64,000 nucleotides of DNA. Origin: Ruminococcus sp. HUN007. Lineage in GTDB: Bacteria > Bacillota > Clostridia > Oscillospirales > Ruminococcaceae. Positions 1 through 8,720 of this stretch are shown in pieces; the stretch's first letter is position 1, and each line of letters begins with the position of its first letter. A program made the translations under genes and the position numbers. The notes beneath the pieces are model-generated. The model ran no database searches. It had not been told where the DNA came from and saw only the letters and a program-made list of their open reading frames with translations. The stretch lies in contig NZ_JOOA01000002.1 of assembly GCF_000712055.1 (NCBI RefSeq), forward strand, positions 372,001-436,000. Direction: 5' to 3'.

Positions 1-128
1 TGTTCGTATTCAAGAATACCAGCGGCCTCCATAAGATCTGAGTCTATGGTAACACTCCCTACATAGTTGAGTTCAGCCTGTGTGACAACAGCACGGTGTA
101 TCTTGCTCTTGAGCATTGTTAATTCCAT
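1..128 (-). CDS. panD: Aspartate 1-decarboxylase (partial, 5' part only)
   Basis: This enzyme makes beta-alanine from L-aspartate for pantothenate synthesis. Only about the first 42 codons are in the window; the gene runs off the left edge. The visible protein contains [13 protein letters not shown] and YVGSVTID, which match PanD. The family is a proenzyme that cleaves itself at a Gly-Ser bond to form a pyruvoyl group. Starting at the upstream ATG (128) puts that Gly-Ser at residues 24-25, the numbering known from E. coli, so I prefer it over the ATG at 116. It begins 7 bases after the panC stop and is the last gene of panB-panC-panD. Confidence 0.9.
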   Translation of the reverse strand, partial: MELTMLKSKIHRAVVTQAELNYVGSVTIDSDLMEAAGILEYE

Positions 129-135
129 TTAGTAA

Positions 136-984
136 TTATTCCCCTTCGTAGAAATAGTTATCAATGAGTCTTGTCTTTCCGATATATACAGCCATGGCAA
201 CCAGAGCACTGTCAGTAAACTTCGTGATCTGCTGCATAGTATCAAGTGAAACTACCTTGATGTAGTCGATCTTTGCGAGAGGTTCAGCATTTACGATATC
301 TGTCATCTGTGAGATAATATCGGCACTTTCACGTACACCGGACTTTATAAGTTCCTCAGCTTTGCGTACAGCCTTTGAAAGAACAAGGGCAGCCTTACGT
401 TCTTCTGCATTAAGATATGTATTTCTTGAACTCTTTGCAAGGCCGTCATCTTCCCTTACTATAGGACAGCCGATTATCTCGATGTCCATATTGAGATCAG
501 TTACCATTCTCTTTATAACTGCAAGCTGCTGGGCATCCTTCTTGCCGAAATATGCTCTGTCAGGCTTTACGATATTGAAAAGCTTGGTTACAACTGTGCA
601 CACGCCTCTGAAATGAACAGGTCTTGTAAGACCGCAGAGTTCTTCTGTAAGAAGATGCATGTCAACAAATGACTGGAAGTTGTCCGTGTACATCTCCTCC
701 GGCTCCGGAGCGAAAATGAGATCAGCACCGGCTTCAAGGCACTTTGCCTTGTCACGTTCGAGGTCTCTCGGATATGTTGCAAGGTCTTCAGTCGGACCGA
801 ACTGCATAGGGTTAAGGAAAATACTTACCACTACTCTGTCGTTTCCCTTGTCAGCGGCCTTTATAAGGCTCTGGTGTCCTTCGTGAAGATATCCCATTGT
901 CGGAACGAAACCAACAGTAAGACCTTCTTTTTTCCACTGTTTAACAGTTTCTCTTACTTCCTTAATTGTTTTTACAACGATCAC
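136..984 (-). CDS. panC: Pantoate--beta-alanine ligase
   Basis: PanC joins pantoate and beta-alanine with ATP to give pantothenate, in the cytoplasm. The 282-residue protein has the usual family length. Visible motifs are the HIGH-type nucleotide site in PTMGYLHEGHQSLI (about residues 28-41), the central FGKKDAQQLAVIKRM segment and the AKSSRNTYL loop that serves as the KMSKS equivalent. It lies 20 bases after panB and 7 bases before panD, so panB-panC-panD is one operon that supplies pantoate, beta-alanine and their ligase together. Nothing looks damaged. Confidence 0.97.
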   Translation of the reverse strand: MIVVKTIKEVRETVKQWKKEGLTVGFVPTMGYLHEGHQSLIKAADKGNDRVVVSIFLNPMQFGPTEDLATYPRDLERDKAKCLEAGADLIFAPEPEEMYTDNFQSFVDMHLLTEELCGLTRPVHFRGVCTVVTKLFNIVKPDRAYFGKKDAQQLAVIKRMVTDLNMDIEIIGCPIVREDDGLAKSSRNTYLNAEERKAALVLSKAVRKAEELIKSGVRESADIISQMTDIVNAEPLAKIDYIKVVSLDTMQQITKFTDSALVAMAVYIGKTRLIDNYFYEGE

Positions 985-1004
985 TTTGAAAACCTCTTTC
1001 TGTT

Positions 1005-1862
1005 TTAAATATTATCGATCTCCTGCAGTTTTTCTGCAAGCTTTTCATAATCCGTTGTGTCTTCTGTCCTGAATGAATGTGCCTTGTCCGGAAAAGCACC
1101 TGACTGCATTTCAGAAATATATGCTGCAAAAGCAGCTTTCATGTCAGCGCCTACATCTGCAAATTTCTTTGCGAACTTCGGTGTAAAATCAGGAAACATT
1201 CCGAGCATGTCCTGATAAACCAGTACCTGACCGTCACATCCGGCTCCGGCTCCGATACCGATCGTCGGAACGGAAAGCCTCTTTGTAATATATTCCGCAA
1301 GCTTTGCAGGTACACACTCAAGAGTTACCATGCTGGCACCAGCCTTTTCGACTGCAAGTGCGTCTTTTATAAGTTTAAGGGCAGCAGCTTCATCCTTGCC
1401 CTGAAGTTTGAATCCTCCGAACATGTTGACCGACTGAGGAGTCATGCCGAGATGAGCAACTACAGGGATCGAAGCTTCTGTAATAGCTTTTATCTGCGGG
1501 CACACAGACTCTCCGCCTTCAAGCTTTACAGCATTGGCACGGCCTTCCTTCATGAGTCTTCCGGCATTTACAACAGCATCGTAAACTGAAGTCTGGTATG
1601 ACATAAACGGCATGTCAGCAACAATAAATGCGTTTTTAGCACCTCTTGCTACTGCAGCTGTATGATGTATCATATCCTCCATTGTTACAGACAGCGTATC
1701 TTCATAACCGAGAATTGTCATTCCGAGTGAATCGCCTATAAGGATCGAATTGATCCCGGCTTCATCCATAAGCTTTGCAGTTGAATAATCATAAGCTGTG
1801 AGCATGGAGATCTTAACACCGTTTTTCTTCTGCTCCTTAAGTGTCGCGATAGTATTTTTCAT
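1005..1862 (-). CDS. panB: 3-methyl-2-oxobutanoate hydroxymethyltransferase
   Basis: PanB transfers a hydroxymethyl group from methylene-tetrahydrofolate to alpha-ketoisovalerate, the first committed step to pantoate. The 285-residue protein carries the family signatures [17 protein letters not shown] near residue 20, GDSLGM (about 44-49), [10 protein letters not shown] (about 82-91) and [14 protein letters not shown] in the C-terminal half. An AAGGAG ribosome site lies just upstream of the ATG. It is the first gene of the pan operon, with a strong promoter about 60 bases upstream, and is of normal length. Confidence 0.97.
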   Translation of the reverse strand: MKNTIATLKEQKKNGVKISMLTAYDYSTAKLMDEAGINSILIGDSLGMTILGYEDTLSVTMEDMIHHTAAVARGAKNAFIVADMPFMSYQTSVYDAVVNAGRLMKEGRANAVKLEGGESVCPQIKAITEASIPVVAHLGMTPQSVNMFGGFKLQGKDEAAALKLIKDALAVEKAGASMVTLECVPAKLAEYITKRLSVPTIGIGAGAGCDGQVLVYQDMLGMFPDFTPKFAKKFADVGADMKAAFAAYISEMQSGAFPDKAHSFRTEDTTDYEKLAEKLQEIDNI

Positions 1863-1922
1863 TATATTAAAGTCTCCTTACCGATTAAAATTATTAAGGA
1901 CCTTCTTCAATGCACAACTTTA

Positions 1923-1951
1923 AGTATAGCACAGCGCAGTGAAAAAGTCAA
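1923..1951 (-). promoter_or_regulatory. Promoter of panBCD
   Basis: On the minus strand a TTGACT -35 box (1946-1951) and a TATACT -10 box (1923-1928) are separated by exactly 17 bases. The panB ATG follows about 60 bases downstream. It starts just beyond the queF stop codon, so panBCD has its own promoter and does not depend on read-through from the que operon. Confidence 0.75.
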
Positions 1952-1960
1952 AGAATGATG

Positions 1961-2452
1961 TTACCTGTTGTCGATTTTTTCCGGATACATATCATGATGC
2001 AGGAGTCTGTGAAACGCAAACTTTTCCCACTTTGTTCCAGGTCTTCCGTAGTTGCAGTACGGGTCGATCGATATGCCTCCGCGCGGAGTGAACTTTCCCC
2101 AGACTTCAATGTACTTAGGATTCATAAGTTTTATAAGATCCTTCATGATAATGTTCACACAGTCCTCGTGGAAATCGCCGTGATTTCTGAAACTGAACAG
2201 ATAAAGCTTAAGTGACTTGCTCTCGACCATTTTTTTATCAGGAATATATGATATGTATATCGCAGCAAAGTCCGGCTGCCCTGTTATAGGACAAAGGCTC
2301 GTGAATTCCGGACAGTTGAATTTTACGAAATAGTCATTGCCCTGATGCTTGTTTTCAAATGTTTCAAGTATCTGCGGTGCATAGTTGTCAGGATATTTTA
2401 CTTTCTGGTTTCCAAGCAGTGAAATGCTGCCCATTTCCTTTTTAGTTCTCAT
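1961..2452 (-). CDS. queF: NADPH-dependent 7-cyano-7-deazaguanine reductase
   Basis: QueF reduces the nitrile of preQ0 to the amine of preQ1, which is later inserted into tRNA as the queuosine precursor. The 163-residue protein is the short, single-domain type. The active-site cysteine region [18 protein letters not shown] (about residues 45-62) and the QueF motif [16 protein letters not shown] (about 77-92) are visible. It is the last gene of queD-queE-folE-queC-queF and starts 13 bases after queC. Length and motifs look normal. Confidence 0.96.
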   Translation of the reverse strand: MRTKKEMGSISLLGNQKVKYPDNYAPQILETFENKHQGNDYFVKFNCPEFTSLCPITGQPDFAAIYISYIPDKKMVESKSLKLYLFSFRNHGDFHEDCVNIIMKDLIKLMNPKYIEVWGKFTPRGGISIDPYCNYGRPGTKWEKFAFHRLLHHDMYPEKIDNR

Positions 2453-2464
2453 GTATACCCTCCC

Positions 2465-3145
2465 TTACTTTAACGCAGGATCAGCGATCCCGTTTTCAGC
2501 GAATGCTTTCTGTCTGTCGATACATGTGCCGCATTTTCCGCACGGCTTGTCACTTCCGGCATAGCAGCTCCATGTAAGTTCATACGGAACGCCGAGTTCA
2601 AGGCCTTTTTTCACAACATCCGCCTTGGTAAGTGAAACGAAAGGTGCCTCGATGGTAAGCTCATTTCCGCTTCCGAGATAAATTGCCCTGCCCATTGCCT
2701 CGTTGAAATCAACGCTGCAGTCAGGATATGCATTTCCGGCAGCATCGTCGCTGTGAACTCCGTAGTAAATAACACTGCAGTTCTTTGAAAGAGCGATGCT
2801 CGCTGCTGAAGAAAGGAAAAGACCGTTTCTGAAAGGAACGTATGTTGAAACCGGACTTCCGCCGGTCTCCTTAAGCTGTTCATCATAACTTCCTTCAGGA
2901 ATATCGTCAGATGAACCTTCAAGAAGTGAACAGTCGCTGTAGGAAAATATCTTTCCAAGGTCAAGCGTTATAAGCTCAACGTTATAGTATTCTGCTATTT
3001 TCTGAGCAGCCTCGATCTCTTTTTTGTGCTTCTGTCCGTAAAACACAGACAGCGCTGTTACGTTTTCACTTCCGTATTTTTTTACCGCCATAGCAAGACA
3101 GGTCGTACTGTCAAGTCCGCCGCTGAATAAAACAAGTGCTCTCAT
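2465..3145 (-). CDS. queC: 7-cyano-7-deazaguanine synthase
   Basis: QueC converts 7-carboxy-7-deazaguanine to preQ0 using ATP and ammonia. The protein (226 residues) starts with the PP-loop ATP site LFSGGLDSTTCL (about residues 6-17). It ends with the zinc-binding cysteine cluster CYAGSDKPCGKCGTC (about 194-208), both diagnostic. It lies 6 bases from folE and 12 bases from queF, inside the que operon. Confidence 0.97.
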   Translation of the reverse strand: MRALVLFSGGLDSTTCLAMAVKKYGSENVTALSVFYGQKHKKEIEAAQKIAEYYNVELITLDLGKIFSYSDCSLLEGSSDDIPEGSYDEQLKETGGSPVSTYVPFRNGLFLSSAASIALSKNCSVIYYGVHSDDAAGNAYPDCSVDFNEAMGRAIYLGSGNELTIEAPFVSLTKADVVKKGLELGVPYELTWSCYAGSDKPCGKCGTCIDRQKAFAENGIADPALK

Positions 3146-3151
3146 ACGGTG

Positions 3152-3730
3152 TCACCTCTGAAGAAATAATCTGTTCTGAAGCGCCGCATCTGTTTCAAAT
3201 CTTCCGCGGAGCGTGCTTGTTACAGTCTTTGAATTGGTTTTCTGGATACCGCGGGCGGTCATGCAGCTGTGGCATCCTTCAATGAGAACTGCAACGTCCT
3301 CGGATCCCGTAATTTTCTGAACTATCTCAGCGATGTCAGAACCGATTCTTTCCTGAAGCTGAAGTCTTTTGCCGACCATATCTGCAATTCTTGCAAGCTT
3401 GCTTATTCCGATAACCCTGCCCTTAGGCATATAGGCTATCGCAACCTTCATGTCATACATAAGCGCCATGTGATGTTCACAGTAGCTGAAAATGTCAATA
3501 TCCTTGACAATGACCATGTCACTGCCGCCTTCTTCCTTTTCAGCGGAGAACGTCTTGTTGAACATTTCGGCGATCTCGTCGTTGGTGTAATTCATTCCCT
3601 CGAATACTTTTTCGTACATTCTCGCCACACGTTCAGGTGTATCAACAAGTCCTTCCCTGTCCGGATCATCACCCAGAGCCTCAAGTATTCCGCGAATGTG
3701 GTATTTTATTGCTTCTGTATCTATTGCCAA
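3152..3730 (-). CDS. folE: GTP cyclohydrolase I
   Basis: FolE opens GTP to dihydroneopterin triphosphate, the entry point for both folate and queuosine synthesis. The 192-residue protein shows the zinc-site and catalytic segments CEHHMALM (about residues 75-82), [14 protein letters not shown] and [11 protein letters not shown] (about 150-160). It sits between queE and queC with 6-7 base gaps. Its place in the que operon suggests that it supplies 7-deazaguanine synthesis, but it could also serve folate if no second copy exists. Confidence 0.97.
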   Translation of the reverse strand: MAIDTEAIKYHIRGILEALGDDPDREGLVDTPERVARMYEKVFEGMNYTNDEIAEMFNKTFSAEKEEGGSDMVIVKDIDIFSYCEHHMALMYDMKVAIAYMPKGRVIGISKLARIADMVGKRLQLQERIGSDIAEIVQKITGSEDVAVLIEGCHSCMTARGIQKTNSKTVTSTLRGRFETDAALQNRLFLQR

Positions 3731-3737
3731 CTTATTC

Positions 3738-4403
3738 TCACACTCCTCTTTTTGCCGGATCCCAGATTATCTTGTGCAGCTGAAGCTGAAGATTAACGTC
3801 GTTGAAATTGTTTTCCTTGATAAAATCAACTAACCTGTCCGGCGAGATCTTACCGTAAACCGGACTGATATATACGTTGGTTCTGTTACGCAGTTCAAAT
3901 TTTTCAATTACCTGCTTCATTTTTTCAAGATCGGTCTCGTCACTGACTACAAACTTGACCGTATCGTTATGATCAGCGTAACGGTAATTCATCATGTACA
4001 TGCTGCGTTCCATTCCGCTTCCCGGAAGCTTGTAGTCTATCGTAAACGAAGGTCTGTTTTCTATATCCATAAACTGTGATACTGAAACACTTCCGTTGGT
4101 CTCGATCTCAACACGAATGTTTTTCATCTGGGCGAGAGTTTCGATCAGTGTCCGTATTCCGTCCTGTATCAGCGGTTCACCGCCTGTAAGTGTAACGTTT
4201 TTTACACCTGTACTCTTTATGTAAGCTGCTATCTGCTTTTCATCAAGTATTTCATAAGGCTGAAGCATGGTGTTCGCCCATTTTGTATCGCAGTACGTAC
4301 AGTCAAGATTGCATCCGCAGAAACGGATGAATACTGCAAGCTGTCCGGCACGTCTTCCTTCGCCGTTGATACTTACGAATTTTTCTGCAATATTGTAAAA
4401 CAT
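3738..4403 (-). CDS. queE: 7-carboxy-7-deazaguanine synthase (radical SAM)
   Basis: QueE is the radical SAM enzyme that contracts 6-carboxy-tetrahydropterin to 7-carboxy-7-deazaguanine. The 221-residue protein has the cluster motif [10 protein letters not shown] (Cys-X3-Cys-X2-Cys, about residues 30-39), the substrate and SAM segments [10 protein letters not shown] and [10 protein letters not shown], and a normal length. It follows queD by 9 bases and precedes folE by 7. Confidence 0.95.
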   Translation of the reverse strand: MFYNIAEKFVSINGEGRRAGQLAVFIRFCGCNLDCTYCDTKWANTMLQPYEILDEKQIAAYIKSTGVKNVTLTGGEPLIQDGIRTLIETLAQMKNIRVEIETNGSVSVSQFMDIENRPSFTIDYKLPGSGMERSMYMMNYRYADHNDTVKFVVSDETDLEKMKQVIEKFELRNRTNVYISPVYGKISPDRLVDFIKENNFNDVNLQLQLHKIIWDPAKRGV

Positions 4404-4412
4404 ACATCCACC

Positions 4413-4832
4413 TCACTGACTGTATGATGCGCAATTGTTAGGGGTTTCGTAAACACTGACTTCCTTTACACTGAATCCATGGTCTGACAGTCTGCGGAAA
4501 AGATATTCCGCAAGGTTTTCCGCTGTCGGCCGGAAGTCAAGTGTGATCATTCTGAAATTGTTATTAAAAAGCATATTGTAAAGTTCCTCAGGAAGCGAAC
4601 CTTTCTCAATGATCAGTGCATGATCAAGCTCTTCAGCTTCCTGCTTAAGAACATGCTTGAACTGACTGAAATCAACCAGCATGCCTCGCTCCTGACCGCT
4701 TTCAACCAGCTTTTCTGAATATATCTCAGCAACCACTCTCCATCGGTGGCCGTGTATGTTGCTGCATTTTCCTTCATATCCGCTCAGAAAATGAGCACTG
4801 TCAAACGCTGCTTCTGTTTTTAACGTGTACAA
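4413..4832 (-). CDS. queD: 6-carboxy-5,6,7,8-tetrahydropterin synthase
   Basis: QueD turns dihydroneopterin triphosphate into 6-carboxytetrahydropterin, the QueE substrate. The zinc-binding histidines are visible in FDSAHFLSG and CSNIHGHRW. A catalytic Asp-His pair appears in the LDHALI segment. I chose the TTG at 4832 because AAGGAG lies 8 bases upstream; the GTG at 4841 directly abuts that site. It is the first gene of the operon. No preQ1 riboswitch is recognisable upstream; the leader holds a dispersed repeat and the terminator of a small RNA instead. Confidence 0.93.
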   Translation of the reverse strand: MYTLKTEAAFDSAHFLSGYEGKCSNIHGHRWRVVAEIYSEKLVESGQERGMLVDFSQFKHVLKQEAEELDHALIIEKGSLPEELYNMLFNNNFRMITLDFRPTAENLAEYLFRRLSDHGFSVKEVSVYETPNNCASYSQ

Positions 4833-4882
4833 GAACAACACTCCTTGTCTGTTTTTCTACTCACATATATTTTCCGTATCTA

Positions 4883-4988
4883 ATGCAAAACTGATTAAAT
4901 CGTAAATCCGGCTTCGCCGGATTTACGGAGATGGGATTTACGGGACTTCGCCCCGAACCCCCACGCTGATTTATAAATAAAACAGCAT
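4883..4988. repeat. Dispersed palindromic repeat, copy 1 (diverged)
   Basis: Upstream of queD, this copy has an arm reading CTGATTAAAT, an inner inverted repeat CGTAAATCCGGCTTCGCCGG and a second arm GCTGATTTATAAATAAA. The order and sequence match copies at 6.6, 30.8 and 57.8 kb, but the outer GGAAACACTGATT ends have decayed. Confidence 0.6.
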
Positions 4989-5026
4989 TCACTTATTATC
5001 ACTTTAATTTTTCGGTCCGCCATATA

Positions 5027-5054
5027 CAAAAAGGCAGACATTAAATGTCCGCCT
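5027..5054 (-). terminator. Rho-independent terminator of the small RNA gene
   Basis: On the minus strand AGGCGGACAT and ATGTCTGCCT form a 10-bp stem with a short loop, followed directly by five Ts. It closes the RNA gene that begins near 5210 and also separates it from queD. Confidence 0.8.
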
Positions 5055-5210
5055 GTTCCTAACTATAGCATTGTGACATAGCATCACAAATTGTAGTCCT
5101 GGTTTTGTTTATAGACAGGATGGCACTGGCGAACTGTCTTAAGTGTTTTGTTTTAAACACTCTGGTCTGAACACGGCATTACTGTTCAAAGCTAATGTCA
5201 TGTTATTTCA
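5031..5210 (-). ncRNA. Structured small RNA gene of about 180 nt, family not identified
   Basis: A perfect promoter, a highly structured non-coding stretch and a terminator define a stand-alone RNA gene. On the minus strand the 5' end (AACTAT) can pair with ATAGTT near the 3' end, and TGACAT-AGC with GCTATGTCA inside that. This encloses three local hairpins: TGAACA/TGTTCA, AGTGTTT/AAACACTT and AGACAG/CTGTCT. No open reading frame with a ribosome site fits. The size and closed-end shape recall 6S RNA, and raiA-type RNAs are another possibility, but I cannot confirm either. It lies between the que operon and acyP-miaA. Confidence 0.65.
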
Positions 5211-5216
5211 ATAGTT

Positions 5217-5245
5217 AGTATATCACGTATTTACCGCATTGTCAA
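5217..5245 (-). promoter_or_regulatory. Promoter of the small RNA gene
   Basis: On the minus strand TTGACA (5240-5245) and TATACT (5217-5222) are 17 bases apart. This is close to the sigma-A consensus and predicts a strong, constitutive start at about 5210. The region 5246-5405, between this promoter and the acyP stop, holds only small palindromes such as GAATAATTATTC and no gene that I can support. Confidence 0.8.
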
Positions 5246-5405
5246 CGCTGATATTAAAGATTGGTCTTATGAATAATTATTCATCGTTTATTCATAACGG
5301 ATTTATAATATATCACCAAGTAAGCACCGAACGGCTCTCCGGAGGAAACCAGTTGATTCACCCCACACCTCATGCCGGTCAGTTAACGATCAGTTTTTTT
5401 CATAC

Positions 5406-5678
5406 TTACCTCACTGAAAATCCGTATTCGCTTTCTTCGAGAGGAACGGTTCTTGCATCCATGTTTTCAATATTCACGAAAGTTCCGCGTTCGATTGCCA
5501 TTATGACTGCATCTATCTGTTCCTCAGTTCCCTGAATTTCCATGCTCACACTTCCGTCCCACTCGTTGTGTACCCAGCCGGTACATCCGAAATGTTCAGC
5601 AGCATTGCGGGCACGGTAACGGAAACCCACACCCTGTACACTGCCGTAAAAAACAATATGTCTGCGTATCAATATCAT
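5406..5678 (-). CDS. Acylphosphatase
   Basis: Small cytoplasmic enzyme that hydrolyses carboxyl-phosphate bonds such as acetyl phosphate. The 90-residue protein has the family signature YGSVQGVGFRYRAR (about residues 9-22) with the catalytic Arg, and the catalytic Asn region CTGWVHNEWDGSV. Its ATG overlaps the miaA stop by 4 bases (ATGA), so the two are translationally coupled. Length is typical. Confidence 0.93.
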   Translation of the reverse strand: MILIRRHIVFYGSVQGVGFRYRARNAAEHFGCTGWVHNEWDGSVSMEIQGTEEQIDAVIMAIERGTFVNIENMDARTVPLEESEYGFSVR

Positions 5679-6583
5679 TCACCTGTCTTTTCAACGTAAA
5701 ACTCATCGATAAGAGAACATGCTTCGTTAAACGGATCTGTACTCATGTCGAGCCAGTGCATGTCCTTTCGTTTTCTGAACCAGGTCATCTGCTCCTTGGC
5801 GAGATGACGTATTTCCATGAAGAGTTTTTCGTAAAATGCTTCGTAGCTTTCGAACTCGTTTCTTAAGTACATGAGTATGTAACGGTATTCAAGACCGAGA
5901 CCGTAGAGAAATTCATCAGTCGCACCGTTCTCACGCAGTCTGACAATTTCGCCGATCATATCCTGTTCTTCAAGACGCATATCAAGGCGTTTTTTGATTC
6001 GTTCATAGAGCACATCGCGCGGCCAGTTTGTTCCGAGTATAAGCGTTTCATATCTCGGAGTGTTTTCCGGCTCATCGGTATTGCCCAGGATCACCCGCTC
6101 AACAGCCCGCTCAATCCTCCTTTTATTGCACAGATCAAGTTTTTTCAGTACTTCCGGATTCTTTTCCTCCAGGAATGAAATAAGCTCCTCAATTGATTTC
6201 GAAGCGACTTCATTTCTCAGTTCCGGATCGATCTGCTTTCCTGTCAGATTATATCCGTCCGCAACCGAGTTTACGTAAAGGCCGGTACCTCCGACCATAA
6301 AAGCCTTTACTCTTCGTGAGAGAATGTCATCTATTGAGCTGTATGCAAGTTTCTGAAAATCCTTTACCGAAAAGAAGTCATTCGGCTCTGCAACATCAAG
6401 AAGCCAGTGCGGAACTCCTTTGGTTTCCTCCGGAGTCACCTTGCCAGAACCAACGTCAAGGCCCTTAAACACCTGTCTTGAATCTGCTGAAACTATTTCC
6501 GCATTATATTTTAAAGCAAGATCGATTCCCAGTCCGCTTTTACCGGATGCCGTCGGTCCTGCTATAACAACAAGTTTATTCAT
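5675..6583 (-). CDS. miaA: tRNA dimethylallyltransferase
   Basis: MiaA adds an isopentenyl group to A37 of tRNAs that read UNN codons. The protein begins MNKLVVIAGPTASGKSGLG, which holds the P-loop. The SADSRQVFKGLDVGSGK segment, the GGTGLYVNS segment and the C-terminal FRKRKDMHWLD are all typical. I start at the third of the closely spaced codons (6583) because GGAG sits 8 bases upstream; an in-frame ATG at 6589 overlaps the ribosome site. The gene is complete at about 302 residues. Confidence 0.95.
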   Translation of the reverse strand: MNKLVVIAGPTASGKSGLGIDLALKYNAEIVSADSRQVFKGLDVGSGKVTPEETKGVPHWLLDVAEPNDFFSVKDFQKLAYSSIDDILSRRVKAFMVGGTGLYVNSVADGYNLTGKQIDPELRNEVASKSIEELISFLEEKNPEVLKKLDLCNKRRIERAVERVILGNTDEPENTPRYETLILGTNWPRDVLYERIKKRLDMRLEEQDMIGEIVRLRENGATDEFLYGLGLEYRYILMYLRNEFESYEAFYEKLFMEIRHLAKEQMTWFRKRKDMHWLDMSTDPFNEACSLIDEFYVEKTGE

Positions 6584-6604
6584 TATCATTTCTCCGTTTT
6601 TTCT

Positions 6605-6683
6605 AAGGAAACACTGATTAAAGCGGAAATCCGGCTTCGACCCGGAGTCCCGCGCTGATTTATGAATAAATCAGCGTTTTCCT
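6605..6683. repeat. Dispersed palindromic repeat, copy 2
   Basis: Reads TAAGGAAACACTGATTAAA at the left and, at the right, CGCTGATTTATGAATAAATCAGCG followed by TTTTCCT. The left end is the simple arm and the right end the hairpin arm, the reverse of the copies at 30.8 and 57.8 kb. It lies upstream of miaA. The rest of 6684-6818 shows no gene. Confidence 0.75.
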
Positions 6684-6818
6684 GATACTGTTATCTGTGA
6701 AGTTACTATACTATTTTAGCATCAGTAAGCTCTTTCGTCAACAGAAAGTGAGTGGTATATTATAGTAAACGTACAGAATGGAAAGGCAGAAAAAACATGA
6801 CCGGACTGTGATCAGGAC

Positions 6819-7241
6819 TTATTCAGTGTTAAACTGATCCTTGTTTACGAACTCTATTTTTCTGACCATATCAGCATCGATAACTGTCTGATCGGTAAAC
6901 TTAAGAAGGTTGCTTCCGGCGTCAAAAAAACGGAACACGCCCCTGTAGGTCTCGTATTCCCCTCCGTATTTCTTCATATCGGGTTTAAAAAACGTTATCA
7001 GTACTTCCGGTCTGTCCGATTCAAGCATGGCATTGAATGCCGTATTCAGTTCGTACGCCCTGTCTTCGGTAAGAAAAACCAGATCTTCAGTAAGTCTGGC
7101 AGTTTCATCTATCTCATCACCAAAGCCTGTAAGTGCAGCAAACGGAGCGAACTGAGCTGCACGGTCATGAAGCGGCATCTGCGGCCGCAGTTCTGAAACG
7201 TGATGAGCGTGATTTATAATATCTTCGTAGTTATCACTCAT
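6819..7241 (-). CDS. YolD-like family protein
   Basis: Small protein (140 residues) of the YolD-like family, usually encoded next to Y-family DNA polymerases in Firmicutes. The MPLHDRAAQFAPFAALTGF segment (about residues 22-40) is the family hallmark; the rest is predicted mixed alpha/beta. Its ATG overlaps the polymerase stop codon (ATGA), so it is coupled to it. The biochemical role is not established; a link to the translesion polymerase is inferred from this conserved neighbourhood. Confidence 0.85.
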   Translation of the reverse strand: MSDNYEDIINHAHHVSELRPQMPLHDRAAQFAPFAALTGFGDEIDETARLTEDLVFLTEDRAYELNTAFNAMLESDRPEVLITFFKPDMKKYGGEYETYRGVFRFFDAGSNLLKFTDQTVIDADMVRKIEFVNKDQFNTE

Positions 7242-8716
7242 GCCCGGTGACCGCCGACCTGACCGTTACGTTCAATGGCGGTTCCTCCTTTCTCAAAATT
7301 CATTCCCTTAAGAACGGCGTTTTTTCCGTATTTTGATTTTATCTGAACAATTGCCTGCTGTATCTTTTTTTCGCGTGCAAGCTTTTCTTCTTCAGCTTTG
7401 CGTTTTATGTCTGCAGCTTCATTGTCTTCAAAGAAGCTCAGCTGGATATCCGGTGCATCGGGAACTGTATCTTCCGGAATGACATGATTTGCTGCAATGC
7501 ATATTCTGCGTACAAGAAGCCGCCGGTCGGCAATATCATGAAAAAGCTTTGCCGCGGCACTTATAAAAAGGACAGTGGATGCCGTGTATTTTCCGAGATT
7601 CACAGTACCGTGTGCGCTTTCAGGGACTTTTTTTCCGTAATGATTAAGTACGGTCTTTCCTTCATAATCCTGCGGTATAAGTGAATGGTCATATCCCAGA
7701 GTGAGCACAAGCTGATCGGCAGTCACTCCTTTACGCACAAGATCAAGCGAAAGCTGATCTGCCATTTCCTTTACAATAAGAAGTGCGTCATCATATTTAT
7801 AAGGTTCGGCAAGGACCTGTCCCTGACTCATACTGTGATTTTCAGGTCTGTATTCCTTTATCTCAGCTATTGTACAGGGTTCCCAGCCCCAGGCGTGGTC
7901 AATGATAAGCTCCGCATTTTTGCCGAACTCCCTGTACAGAACATTTTCGTTGCGTTCTGACACGCGTGCAAGATCGCCGAGTGTGTGTATTCTGAGTTTT
8001 TCAAGTCTTCTGGTTATTCCGGCACCGAAACGCCAGAAATCAGTAAGCGGTTTATGTCCCCACAATTCTCTGCGGAAAGTATACTCATCAAGCTCTGCAA
8101 CACGCACTCCATCCCTGTCAGCCGGCATTTTCTTTGCAACTATGTCCATAGCGATCTTTGCGAGAAACATGTTTGTACCTATGCCTGCAGTTGCAGTTAT
8201 TCCGGTCTCATCAAGCACATTACGGATCATGCGCATGGCGAGATCACGCGGAGTGCAGTTATACATGCGTATATAGTTTGTAATGTCCATGAACACTTCA
8301 TCCACGGAATAAACATGTATATCATCAGGTGAAAGATACCTGAGATAAATGCTGTAAATTTCAGAGCTCACTCTCATATATTCTGACATATGAGGCGGAG
8401 CTGTTATGAAGTCGGCCCTGAGGCTGCGGTTTTTCTGCAGTTCACCGGCAAAATGAGAACTTCCGGTAAATCTGCCTGACGGAATTCCGCGCAGACGTTC
8501 TTCATTTACATTCCGCATTATCTGATTCACTTCAAAAAGGCGTGGTCTTCCCGGTACCCCGAATGCTTTCAGCGAAGGTGTGACTGCAAGACAGATGGTC
8601 TTCTCGGTACGGGTTTCATCTGCCACCACAAGATTGGTGTCAAGCGGATCGTAACCCCTTGCCACACACTCGACCGATGCGTAAAAACTCTTAAGATCAA
8701 TACAGAGACAAATCAT
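7238..8716 (-). CDS. Y-family DNA polymerase (UmuC/DinB-like)
   Basis: Translesion polymerase of about 492 residues. The palm motifs are visible: CIDLKSFYASVEC (about residues 4-16) with the first catalytic Asp, and VYSVDEVFMDIT with the second acidic pair. TAGIGTNMFLAKIAMD follows, then little-finger sequence. I start at ATG 8716, in MICLCIDLKSFY, five bases after the ImmA stop; the upstream in-frame extension lies inside the ImmA gene. The C-terminal about 60 residues are charged and helical. It is third in the XRE-ImmA-polymerase-YolD cassette and so is probably induced when the XRE repressor is removed. Confidence 0.93.
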   Translation of the reverse strand: MICLCIDLKSFYASVECVARGYDPLDTNLVVADETRTEKTICLAVTPSLKAFGVPGRPRLFEVNQIMRNVNEERLRGIPSGRFTGSSHFAGELQKNRSLRADFITAPPHMSEYMRVSSEIYSIYLRYLSPDDIHVYSVDEVFMDITNYIRMYNCTPRDLAMRMIRNVLDETGITATAGIGTNMFLAKIAMDIVAKKMPADRDGVRVAELDEYTFRRELWGHKPLTDFWRFGAGITRRLEKLRIHTLGDLARVSERNENVLYREFGKNAELIIDHAWGWEPCTIAEIKEYRPENHSMSQGQVLAEPYKYDDALLIVKEMADQLSLDLVRKGVTADQLVLTLGYDHSLIPQDYEGKTVLNHYGKKVPESAHGTVNLGKYTASTVLFISAAAKLFHDIADRRLLVRRICIAANHVIPEDTVPDAPDIQLSFFEDNEAADIKRKAEEEKLAREKKIQQAIVQIKSKYGKNAVLKGMNFEKGGTAIERNGQVGGHRA

Positions 8717-8720
8717 GCTG

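Noticed and set aside
4842..5020. A preQ1 riboswitch in front of queD
   Set aside because: The operon would be a natural target, but the region contains a dispersed repeat and a small-RNA terminator; neither the preQ1-I nor preQ1-II core sequence is recognisable.
5246..5405. Ribosome-site-like GGAGG and small palindromes between the RNA promoter and acyP
   Set aside because: No open frame follows GGAGG, and the palindromes are short and unrelated to the repeat family; nothing annotated.
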